64,000 nucleotides of DNA from Roseihalotalea indica (lineage in GTDB: Bacteria > Bacteroidota > Bacteroidia > Cytophagales > Cyclobacteriaceae), in the NCBI RefSeq assembly GCF_022458895.1, contig NZ_JAINFL010000004.1, positions 124,001 through 188,000 of the forward strand, given 5' to 3'. The position numbers and the translations under genes were made by a program. Every line of letters starts with the position of its first letter. Position 1 is the stretch's first letter. Shown here piece by piece: positions 1 to 8,118 of the stretch. The notes below the pieces were generated by a model, which was given only the letters and a program-made list of their open reading frames with translations, was not told where the DNA came from and searched no databases.

Positions 1-117
1 TTACTTGTTAATGAGATGTATGAAAGGGGAGGAAATTACTTATCGGAAATTCGTAGAATACTGTATATTTCCTGATCTTTTAGAATGCTTGAATTTTGCT
101 GGGCACAAATGAAATCG
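1..117 (+). other. window edge, possible tail of an upstream gene
   Basis: Two forward frames are open at the left edge. One runs to a TGA at 73-75. The other runs to a TGA at 110-112, which would overlap an ATG at 109 as ATGA, a common form of translational coupling. Neither short peptide resembles a family I know, so I cannot say which, if either, is the 3' end of a preceding gene. No promoter motif of the TAnnTTTG type is visible before the kinase gene. Confidence 0.25.
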
Positions 118-1266
118 ATGGTAAAAATTCTTATGTTGGAAGACTCTCTTGACGATGCGTATCTGATTGAGAGAGTTCTTAAAAAGGAAAAAGTTGAGTT
201 TCAAAATTTTGTGGTAGACTCCCGAGATGAATTTATTGATGGATTAACTGATTTTGATCCCGATATTATACTATCTGATCATTCCCTGCCTCAGTTCAAT
301 TCACGTGAGGCGCTAAAATTATGTTCTAAAATAAAACCCAATGTGCCTTTTATTTTGGTAACGGGCACTGTTTCAGAAGAGTTTGCTATTTCAATATTGA
401 AACAAGGTGCTAGCAACTATATACTGAAATCAAATTTGTCCCGCTTAGTTCCGGCTATTGAGCAAGCCTTAAAACAAAAAGAACTTGAGAAAAACAAAAG
501 AGACGCTGAGGAAGCTTTAAAAGCTCAGAATATTGAGTTGAGGCGATTAAATAATGAATTAGATAAGTTTGTATATAGTGCATCGCATGATCTGCGTTCT
601 CCGCTTACCGGGTTGATGGGCCTGCTACACATTGCTCGAAAAAATATAAACCAGCCGGATTTATTGGAGGAGTACTTGCAAAAAATGCAGGATAGTGTAG
701 ACAAACTGGATAATATTCTGGTAGAGATATTAGAGTATTCTTATAATGCACGGTTTGAAGTATCTGCTGAAAAGATTGACATCAATGTCTTGGTTACTCA
801 ATCATTAGCTAACCTGGATCACTTACCGGGTTATCATCAGATTAATATTGAGACTGAAATACAGCAGGATGCAGAATTGTTTTCTGACCGCTTTCGTCTA
901 GGGCTGATTATTAGTAGTCTATTGAAAAACGCTATTCAGTTTCTCGATAATAGTAAAACAAATCCGTTCATTCAGATTAATATCCAAATTGGTAAAAATT
1001 TGGATATTAGTATCAAGGACAATGGAGTTGGAATTGGTAAAAAGCATCTGGATAACATTTTCGATATGTTTTTTCGTGCTTCCAACTTAAGTAACGGGGC
1101 TGGCTTGGGATTGTATATTGCTAAAGATGTGGTTACTCGTCTGAATGGAACTATCCAGGTTAAATCGCAGGTCGGAAAGGGTACTGAATTTAGTGTTTCT
1201 TTACCCGTTATGGATTCAACTAAAGCACTTTCCGATCTATCGTATTTATCGGCTAGCAAAACATAA
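118..1266 (+). CDS. soluble response regulator-histidine kinase (REC-HisKA-HATPase)
   Basis: This is a cytoplasmic signalling protein of about 382 residues with no membrane segment. An N-terminal receiver domain (about 1-125) has the acidic pocket E8/D9 and the phospho-acceptor D54 in an LSDHSLPQ stretch. A short coiled coil (about 125-155) leads to a HisKA domain with the phospho-accepting His in SASHDLRSP. The HATPase_c domain follows, with an N-box (LLKNAIQF), DNGVGIG and a GAGLGLYIAK lid. The order REC then kinase suggests that it is a phosphorelay intermediate or is modulated by another kinase; its partner is not visible here. I chose ATG 118 because the receiver fold begins directly after it; ATG 109 and ATG 85 are in-frame alternatives. 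The downstream neighbour is convergent. Confidence 0.9.
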   Translation: MVKILMLEDSLDDAYLIERVLKKEKVEFQNFVVDSRDEFIDGLTDFDPDIILSDHSLPQFNSREALKLCSKIKPNVPFILVTGTVSEEFAISILKQGASNYILKSNLSRLVPAIEQALKQKELEKNKRDAEEALKAQNIELRRLNNELDKFVYSASHDLRSPLTGLMGLLHIARKNINQPDLLEEYLQKMQDSVDKLDNILVEILEYSYNARFEVSAEKIDINVLVTQSLANLDHLPGYHQINIETEIQQDAELFSDRFRLGLIISSLLKNAIQFLDNSKTNPFIQINIQIGKNLDISIKDNGVGIGKKHLDNIFDMFFRASNLSNGAGLGLYIAKDVVTRLNGTIQVKSQVGKGTEFSVSLPVMDSTKALSDLSYLSASKT

Positions 1267-1297
1267 CATAGTGTAGAGTGGCTATTGATGTATTTTT

Positions 1298-3625
1298 TTA
1301 GTCTTTATTCCCACCCATGTGCCCAGCATGAAGGTGATTAGACGTTTGAACAAACTCAAATGGCTTCCATAGCATGGATTTTAGTTCCTGATTACCTTCC
1401 GTAATTTTCACGAATTGATCAGCAGATATATTGGTAAAGGTTTGATGTTGCCCAGTAGTTGGCCAGGTGATTTTCAAGGTATCAATAACGCTGCTAGTAC
1501 CTAACCCAATTGCCTGACGTGTTGGGTTGGCACCAAAGCTTCCGCCGGAGTTAACTGTTCGATGAATAGCTCTTGTTTCCCCAGCATTAGAAAGCGTGAT
1601 TTTTATCCGGGTACCAATTGCTAAAGCATTTGACTGAGTTCCTTCTAAGATCAGTGAAATCCAATGATTTGGTGCCGAGGTTTCCTGATAAGGGTTCTCG
1701 AATAAAGCATTTTGGTATACATCACCGTAATTGGCGCCGCCCATATTAATGTAAATATCCTGATCACCATCGTTGTTTAAGTCAGCAAAAGCTATGGCAT
1801 GCCCTTTTTGCAGATTCCCAAAACCACCGGCCGTGGTTACATCCTGAAAGGCTTTACCATTGTCATTTCTGAACATCAGATTGGGAATAATAGACCGAAA
1901 GTCAGGATCGCCGGTCCCCAGATACATATCTTGATAACCATCGTTGTCCAGATCACCAAAATTGCAGCCCATCGCCTGGGTAACCCGGAATAGATTGGCT
2001 TCGCGAGTAACATTTGTGAAGGTGGGAATTCCACCATTTTTCGGGCCATTGTTGCGATATAAACGAGGCATATGGGCATCATAAGGAAGACCAAGATACT
2101 CGGCCGCAACCTGCTTCGGAACTTTGCCAATCGAATTAACATCGTATCCAGAAACAAAAATATCCAGCCAGCCGTCATTGTTATAGTCCCAAAACCAGGT
2201 CGGAAAGGTCTGAATATCTTCTAGTAAACCTGTTTCTTTGGTAACATCCTGAAATTGAGGAATGATATCGCTCTCAATACCCAGATTTCTAAATAGATAA
2301 TTTTGTCCGGCAAGGGTAGATATATAGACATCCGGCCAGCCATCATTGTCAAAATCCCCGGAAGTCACCCCTTTAATATATGCGGTAATCTTGATGCCGG
2401 CAGTTTCGGCTACTTCTCTGAAAGTGCCTTTCTGATTAATGTATAGTTGGGAAGGGAATTTGTATATTTTGTCGGTAGCAGTTTCATTACCAATGAACAA
2501 ATCGATCCATCCATCGTGGTTAAAATCATTCCAGGTGGCAGTTTGGGTGGGCATGAATGAGAGAAGACCGACTTCTTCGGTAACATCTGTAAACGTAGGA
2601 ATGCCATCAGGGCCTGTCGCGTTGTTGTGTAAAAGTGAATTAGGATACCGGCCTTGTTCTTCCATCCAGGCACCCCGTAGCACCAGCACATCCGTATGGC
2701 CATCGTTGTTATAATCAGCCTGCACCATATTTAACCCACCGGTTAATCCCCTAAGACCAGCTTCTTCGGTTCTTTCTGTGAAGGTACCCTCACCGTTATT
2801 CTGGAAATAGCGTATTTGATCCCGCAATCCCCATGATGATATCAGGATATCCAGATTACCATCTCCATTGAAATCTTCCACGACTGTTCCACCGGATAAG
2901 TCGCGAGTGGCTAAACCTAACGATGGAGCAATGTCTTTAAATTTTTTTAAGGGGTAATCGGAGGCAAATTGCGCTTGAGGTATGAGCCACTTTTCAGGGA
3001 CCTGATCAGGATACTTTCCTAATGTCATATAAGCCACATTTAGCAACCAACGGGCATCCAGTGCACTATCGTTATTCTCAAGAATTTGAGTGTATGCCTC
3101 AATGGCCTTTAAAGAACCTTCTTCTTGCTGATGGTAACCTTCCGGTTGTATAGGAATGATGCAGGACGCCGATGTATGATTGATAAGGCAATTTTCCTGT
3201 TCACCCTGGCGGAGATAACATATGGCAATCAAAGAGGCTACTTCTTCCAGAATCGGATTTATCTGCTCTGGAAACCGGGATTGATACGTAAGCAACTCCT
3301 GTTGCACTGATTGATAGGAGGCTGCTGCCTCTACAGACCGGCCGGCATTCAGTAACTCTTTAGATTTCTTCAGAAGATAATCTAACCGCTGATTCGGCTC
3401 CATTGCAGCCTGAGCCATACTATCATAATGCGCAATGCGCAAATCGTGCATATAGGGATTTCGATAGTCAGTTTGTTCGTTGGCTACTTTGTCGAGTAAA
3501 GCTACCATATACTCAGAATCACCGGTATTATTACCTTCGTTGCAACTGAATAGCATGCCGGATAGTAAAAATGAAAGTAATCCGGGGAACCACTGACAGA
3601 AAACCTTCTGAACCATTCCTTTCAT
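1298..3625 (-). CDS. ASPIC/UnbV and FG-GAP (VCBS) repeat lipoprotein
   Basis: This is a 775-residue exported lipoprotein. The N-terminus has a hydrophobic stretch ending in a lipobox (MLFSC), then a helical region of about 180 residues with TPR-like character. At least seven FG-GAP/VCBS beta-propeller repeats follow, recognisable by calcium-loop motifs such as DFNGDGNLD, DYNNDGHTD, DFNHDGWID, DFDNDGWPD and DLDNDGYQD. The C-terminus is an ASPIC/UnbV domain (about 680-750). Proteins of this build are abundant in Bacteroidota and Planctomycetota and are often coded near SusCD loci, but a biochemical role is not established. It is divergent from another FG-GAP gene, with 170 bp between the two starts. 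The role at the cell surface (binding or adhesion) is inference. Confidence 0.88.
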   Translation of the reverse strand: MKGMVQKVFCQWFPGLLSFLLSGMLFSCNEGNNTGDSEYMVALLDKVANEQTDYRNPYMHDLRIAHYDSMAQAAMEPNQRLDYLLKKSKELLNAGRSVEAAASYQSVQQELLTYQSRFPEQINPILEEVASLIAICYLRQGEQENCLINHTSASCIIPIQPEGYHQQEEGSLKAIEAYTQILENNDSALDARWLLNVAYMTLGKYPDQVPEKWLIPQAQFASDYPLKKFKDIAPSLGLATRDLSGGTVVEDFNGDGNLDILISSWGLRDQIRYFQNNGEGTFTERTEEAGLRGLTGGLNMVQADYNNDGHTDVLVLRGAWMEEQGRYPNSLLHNNATGPDGIPTFTDVTEEVGLLSFMPTQTATWNDFNHDGWIDLFIGNETATDKIYKFPSQLYINQKGTFREVAETAGIKITAYIKGVTSGDFDNDGWPDVYISTLAGQNYLFRNLGIESDIIPQFQDVTKETGLLEDIQTFPTWFWDYNNDGWLDIFVSGYDVNSIGKVPKQVAAEYLGLPYDAHMPRLYRNNGPKNGGIPTFTNVTREANLFRVTQAMGCNFGDLDNDGYQDMYLGTGDPDFRSIIPNLMFRNDNGKAFQDVTTAGGFGNLQKGHAIAFADLNNDGDQDIYINMGGANYGDVYQNALFENPYQETSAPNHWISLILEGTQSNALAIGTRIKITLSNAGETRAIHRTVNSGGSFGANPTRQAIGLGTSSVIDTLKITWPTTGQHQTFTNISADQFVKITEGNQELKSMLWKPFEFVQTSNHLHAGHMGGNKD

Positions 3626-3795
3626 ATATTTACTTTCTTATGGTTTCTCCCTATTATCGGGTCATCTAGTCGTTCAATTTGTACTTGTTGATTATCAGTA
3701 ATTTGAGTTAAAAGTTATAATAATCTGAACACTACTAAATAGGATGACTGATTATCAAAACCCTCTGAAATTATGAAATTAATCCGTAATCAGAA

Positions 3796-5292
3796 ATGAG
3801 GTATAAAAGAATCCTGCTAGTGAGCATATTCGCTGGCGTGCTACTTCTGATCCTAGGAGTTTATAACAGTTTGTTCCGAAAGGCGGATTCCTGGGGTGTT
3901 TATTTGCCTGGAGTTGCCTCTTTCTCATCACCTAGAACTGCTGATCTTAATGGGGATGGAATTCTAGATATCGTGATAGGGGCGGGGAGTGACGAGTTTC
4001 GTGGGTGTGATTCAGCCATTGTGGCTTTTGATGGAAAAAGCGGTGAAGTATTATGGCACGTATCCGGGCGCGACCAGATGGTAGGTTCAGCTATTTTTTC
4101 TAAGATTGATGCTGACGAAATCCCCGACATTATTCTCTCTGGCAGGGCTGGTCAACTTAGAGCTGTAAGTGGAAAAGATGGCAGCCTGATTTGGAGTTAT
4201 TATTCGGAAGAAGACTTCCAACAATTTCCCGATTCGGTATTCTTAAATTTCTATGCATCCCATTTAGTACCAGATATAGACCATGACGAGCTTCCGGATC
4301 TTCTGGTAGCTAACGGTGGTGATGCAACCATTCCCCGTTACGTATCAGATCGCCCAGTTGGGCAGTTGTTACTGGTAAACACCCGTACCGGGAAGTGCAT
4401 TGTCCAGGCCCCAATGCCCGATGGAGCTGAGACTTATATGACACCGCTGTGTACCGATCTTTCAGGAGATGGGCAACAAACTGTAATCTTCGGTAGCGGT
4501 GGAGAAACGCTATCGGGCCATTTGTATCGAATTCCGCTAGACTCAATGCTAACGGGTGATCTTTCTTCGGCTACGGTTTTGGCTACTGGCAAAGACCGGG
4601 GTTTCATGGCCCCGCCTGTGCTGGCTGATATAACCGGGGATGGCACGCTAGATATTATTGCTAATGCTATCGATGGCCGTATGATCGCTTTGGATGGATC
4701 GGATAACCAAGTGCTCTGGGAAGTCGGCATTCCTAATGCAGAAGTGTACGGCTCTATTGCGGTGGGTAACTTTACCGGCGATGCTACCCCTGACTTTTTT
4801 TCAAACTTTGGAGTTGGCATTTTTCCGGAAGTGGTAAAAGCCTATCAACTGATGGTGGATGGCCATACCGGACAGGTTGAATTTCTTGATTCGCTGGGCT
4901 ATATACAAATCGGTAGTCCGCTGGCGGCTGATATTGATGATGATGGGTGGGATGAAGCCTTGATGAGTATGAATAGTTCTGCCACTCAGGAGAAGCAAAA
5001 CATATACACCTCTCTGTTTGGCATTCAAAACCAACTACTAGTTTTCCATTTTGGTAAAAAAAGCCGACATACCCTGCTGGGCCCTTTTGTAGGCGTAAAC
5101 CCGGCTTCCACTCCCTGGATTGGTGACCTTGATGGCGATAGTCAGCTCGATATTCTCTACGCTTACATGGCGGATACACTACATTATCTACCATTTAACG
5201 GCATGAAACTGCTTAGAAAGGAAATTGATGTTGATCCGTTAAATGTACACTGGGGTGGTTACATGGGAACGCATGGCAACGGAAAAAAATAA
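3796..5292 (+). CDS. membrane-anchored FG-GAP / PQQ-like beta-propeller protein
   Basis: This 498-residue protein has one N-terminal membrane segment (about residues 6-24), which may be a signal anchor or an uncleaved signal. The rest reads as a propeller with calcium-loop motifs spread along it: DLNGDGILD, DLSGDGQQ, DITGDGTLD, DIDDDGWDE and DLDGDSQLD. Between them are PQQ-like blade motifs such as DGKSGEVLWH and DGSLIWSY. It contains no ASPIC/UnbV domain, unlike its divergent neighbour. No enzymatic motif is visible. It is probably an extracytoplasmic binding or scaffold protein; the shared 170-bp upstream region suggests possible co-regulation with the ASPIC gene, which is inference. Confidence 0.82.
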   Translation: MRYKRILLVSIFAGVLLLILGVYNSLFRKADSWGVYLPGVASFSSPRTADLNGDGILDIVIGAGSDEFRGCDSAIVAFDGKSGEVLWHVSGRDQMVGSAIFSKIDADEIPDIILSGRAGQLRAVSGKDGSLIWSYYSEEDFQQFPDSVFLNFYASHLVPDIDHDELPDLLVANGGDATIPRYVSDRPVGQLLLVNTRTGKCIVQAPMPDGAETYMTPLCTDLSGDGQQTVIFGSGGETLSGHLYRIPLDSMLTGDLSSATVLATGKDRGFMAPPVLADITGDGTLDIIANAIDGRMIALDGSDNQVLWEVGIPNAEVYGSIAVGNFTGDATPDFFSNFGVGIFPEVVKAYQLMVDGHTGQVEFLDSLGYIQIGSPLAADIDDDGWDEALMSMNSSATQEKQNIYTSLFGIQNQLLVFHFGKKSRHTLLGPFVGVNPASTPWIGDLDGDSQLDILYAYMADTLHYLPFNGMKLLRKEIDVDPLNVHWGGYMGTHGNGKK

Positions 5293-5340
5293 GATATAAA
5301 AAGCTTTTTTGAATCAAAATACCCATTAATGGTAGTTACA

Positions 5341-5658
5341 ATGAAAATAGGATGGTTGGTTACCGGGATTATTCTAATCGCACTGAATTTCAGTTGGGCT
5401 TACCAAACCTGCAGGTTACAGTATATCCTCAATGCATCCCTGATACGAATCTGAAAAGGTGAAATGGAGAAGCTATTGTGGCTTGATCCTAGCTCGGAAG
5501 AAAAAACATCCAGCTATCAACCTATAGAGGGTGAGAGCCAGCAGAAACTGACATGCCACTTTATGTAATCATGGCGCTGTGATTTTCATCCCCGATACAG
5601 TCTGGATGGGCGTACGATCATCTTTGATTCAACCCATTGTAGACTGACCTTAAATTGA
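5341..5658 (+). pseudogene. decayed TolB-like (PD40 propeller) exported protein
   Basis: One forward frame reads continuously from an ATG at 5341 to a stop at 5656-5658, broken only by stops at 5452-5454 (TGA) and 5566-5568 (TAA). The first 20 residues look like a Sec signal peptide (a GWLVTGIILIAL core, then SWA). The final part reads CDFHPRYSLDGRTIIFDSTH, the blade motif of TolB/PD40-type propellers, including those related to oligogalacturonate lyase. Only about 105 codons remain against several hundred in such proteins, so internal deletions are also likely. I read it as a gene remnant. The exact ancestral family is uncertain. Confidence 0.55.
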
Positions 5659-5697
5659 TTTCCTTTGTGCATTCTTTTTGAGTTTTTAATCTCTGGT

Positions 5698-6729
5698 ATG
5701 AATTTCACTTTCTCGCTGTCTCGCGTTCCTGCAATGCTTAAACAATTTGGACTAGACTGGTTTATTTTGGCGCTATTGGGCATGATCCTGCTGGCTTATC
5801 TCATACCAGGCCCCGGTGCTCAGCAAGGACCAGCTTCTCTCGATAGCATAGCTGGTTACGGAGTAAGTCTTATTTTCTTTTTCTATGGACTTAGGTTAGA
5901 CGGTGCTCAGATAAAAGCCGGACTATCTAACTGGAGGCTTCACCTGATTATACAATCAGCTACGTTTCTTATTTTTCCATTACTGGTAGGGGGGCTTATT
6001 GCGCTTTTGCAGAGCGGGCAGCCGGAGTATGAATACTTATGGCTGGGGGTGTTCTTTTTGGCCGCATTGCCCTCTACGGTATCATCTTCGGTTGTAATGG
6101 TCTCTATTGCCCGTGGAAACATACCGGCGGCCATCTTCAACGCCAGCATATCCAGTTTGTTAGGTGTTTTCATTACACCGCTCTGGATGGGGCTGATGAT
6201 GCAGCAAAGCTCATCTAATGAAATGAATCTGGGGTCAGTAGTGGGTAAATTGGCTTTGCAGGTGTTTCTTCCAGTGGTATTAGGCATTTTGTTGAATCCA
6301 ACCAGGCTGGGTGCATTTGCCGGGCGTTATCGTAAGACCTTAAAATACTTTGACCAGCTTATCATCCTTTTGATCGTATATACCTCATTCAGTGAATCTT
6401 TTGAACAAAATATGTTTGCGGGCTATGCAGTCTCAGATTTATTGATTTTGGGTGCCGGGCTTTTAGGGTTATTTGCCGTTATGGTTATGATCCTGGTTGG
6501 GCTAAGCATTATCAGCAAATTTAATTGGGAAGATAGGATTACGCTTATTTTTTGCGGTTCCAAGAAATCGCTAGTACACGGCAGCGTGATGGCTAAGGTT
6601 TTGTTTACCGGAAGTATAGCCGGGGTGGTGCTGCTGCCAGTAATGTTATACCATGCCATGCAACTTATTATTGCAAGCATTCTTGCCCAGAGTTTTGCCC
6701 AACGAAAGAAGCCTCAGCCAATCACTTAA
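5698..6729 (+). CDS. SBF-like transporter (YfeH/SLC10A7-type)
   Basis: This inner-membrane protein of about 343 residues has roughly ten hydrophobic segments. It matches the SBF-like branch (Pfam family PF13593) of the bile acid:sodium symporter superfamily, which includes bacterial YfeH and animal SLC10A7. Recognisable stretches are FFYGLRLD after TM2, FLAALPSTVSSSVVM in the first crossover region and FCGSKKSLVHG in the second. The substrate of bacterial members is poorly known. The start at 5698 leaves a short tail before the first helix; 5731 is an equally good in-frame ATG, and 5665 seems too far upstream. It follows a gene remnant and has no evident operon partner. A second, unrelated BASS protein occurs at 52198-53337. 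Confidence 0.82.
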   Translation: MNFTFSLSRVPAMLKQFGLDWFILALLGMILLAYLIPGPGAQQGPASLDSIAGYGVSLIFFFYGLRLDGAQIKAGLSNWRLHLIIQSATFLIFPLLVGGLIALLQSGQPEYEYLWLGVFFLAALPSTVSSSVVMVSIARGNIPAAIFNASISSLLGVFITPLWMGLMMQQSSSNEMNLGSVVGKLALQVFLPVVLGILLNPTRLGAFAGRYRKTLKYFDQLIILLIVYTSFSESFEQNMFAGYAVSDLLILGAGLLGLFAVMVMILVGLSIISKFNWEDRITLIFCGSKKSLVHGSVMAKVLFTGSIAGVVLLPVMLYHAMQLIIASILAQSFAQRKKPQPIT

Positions 6730-6914
6730 GCTCACTTGATGTTGAGCCAATGAAGACTCTAGAGTAATGGATGTGGGGGTGTACAACAAGAAGCTATATT
6801 TGTTAAATAATTCATATTATGTTAAGTAAAATTATGTAAGATCTAATATCTGACCTTTCTTATAACCCCTATCTGACTTGCGCAAAATAAAAATGCTTTC
6901 ATTTTCACCAATTG

Positions 6915-6943
6915 AAATAAAAAAAGGGGCATTTGCCCCTTTT
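6915..6943 (-). terminator. rho-independent terminator after the gyrA-TPR pair
   Basis: Arms at 6922-6930 and 6935-6943 form a perfect 9-bp stem (GGGGC core with an A/T extension) around a 4-nt loop. On the minus strand the stem is followed by a run of seven T (complement of 6919-6925). It lies 5 bp past the stop of the TPR gene. Confidence 0.85.
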
Positions 6944-6948
6944 AGATT

Positions 6949-8088
6949 TTACATACTTTCCAGCTTAGTATTTACTTCCTGCGCTTTTTCTTCCATGCCT
7001 AATCGCTGATAGACAGTAGCCAGGGTTTCTAACACTTTTTGATTATCAGGCTCAATATTTTGAGAGGTTTCCAGGTATGGCAGCGCCTTTTCAAAATATT
7101 CTTTAGCATTTGCTTCAATTTCTTCACCTTTTTCCTGGTACTCTTTCAAATCCATACTATTGGCTTCGGCCAGAATATCAGCCGCTTCATTATAATAGTA
7201 CGCCGCTAAGTTGAAGTTGGCATCAAAGTACTGAGGATCGGCTTCAATGGCTTTTTTGTAGCTTTCAACCGCCTGCTCGCCTTGATCCATTTGCTCATAC
7301 AGATACCCTTGGTTATAGTAATTGCTGGCTTCACCCGGCTCTGCTTCAATAGCTTTGGCCAACTTTTGCTCAGCTTCATCATATCGCTCGCCGTTGATGA
7401 GCATGGTAATTTCGCGCTTCAAGAATTCCGGATCATCGGGAAAAACATCCTGGGCTTTGCGAATGTAGTCCAGGGCTCGTTCTTCATCTTTATTTTCTAC
7501 CAGGTAGATATAGATCAAACTGTTGTAAAAATCTTTACTCACATAATCCAGGGAATCTACCAGGTACGCATAGTTCTCAGCCGCCATATTCATATCACCG
7601 GCTTGCTGAGCGGAAATTCCGCCGTAGATATAAGCCGTGGTATCATCTGGCATAGCCATTTTCGCTATTTCAAACAGTTCTAAAGCTTTACTGAAATCCT
7701 GATTAGAATAAAGTGTTGCGCCACTGTTAATAGCATTAGCCCATACCTGCTGAATCTGCTGGTCTGCTTGTACAGCATACAGTGAATTCTCTTTCTCTAA
7801 CTCTTTAACTTTACTATAGGCATTGAGTGCTTTTTCGTAGGGTTGATCAGCCTGTACGGATTTTGTTGAATCGGTAGCAATAGCCAGATAGACATCACCA
7901 TAGGTGTACCATGTTTTTCCGTCATCTTTGGTTTTTTCATCATTGATGGCCGGATCTATCATTTCTTTGGCTTCGGCTAATTCACCTTTCTCTAAAGATG
8001 CTTGAGCCTTCCGTACATTCTTTGCTTGCCCATAGGATAGTACGGGTAAGGCAATTAATGCCACAAGCAGTAATCTAAATTGTTTCAT
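6949..8088 (-). CDS. exported tetratricopeptide repeat protein
   Basis: This 379-residue protein has a Sec signal peptide (about residues 1-20, ending SYGQ) and then only helical repeats. TPR-like units are clear around residues 120-160, 210-290 and 330-375 (for example EAEPGEASNYYNQGYLYEQ). It is likely periplasmic or attached to the outer membrane and probably a protein-protein scaffold; no catalytic motif is seen. It starts 30 bp after the gyrA stop on the same strand and is closed by a strong terminator, so the two are probably cotranscribed. A functional link to gyrase is not implied. Confidence 0.85.
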   Translation of the reverse strand: MKQFRLLLVALIALPVLSYGQAKNVRKAQASLEKGELAEAKEMIDPAINDEKTKDDGKTWYTYGDVYLAIATDSTKSVQADQPYEKALNAYSKVKELEKENSLYAVQADQQIQQVWANAINSGATLYSNQDFSKALELFEIAKMAMPDDTTAYIYGGISAQQAGDMNMAAENYAYLVDSLDYVSKDFYNSLIYIYLVENKDEERALDYIRKAQDVFPDDPEFLKREITMLINGERYDEAEQKLAKAIEAEPGEASNYYNQGYLYEQMDQGEQAVESYKKAIEADPQYFDANFNLAAYYYNEAADILAEANSMDLKEYQEKGEEIEANAKEYFEKALPYLETSQNIEPDNQKVLETLATVYQRLGMEEKAQEVNTKLESM

Positions 8089-8118
8089 AACGTGTAGTAA
8101 GTATTAATTATAAAAAGT

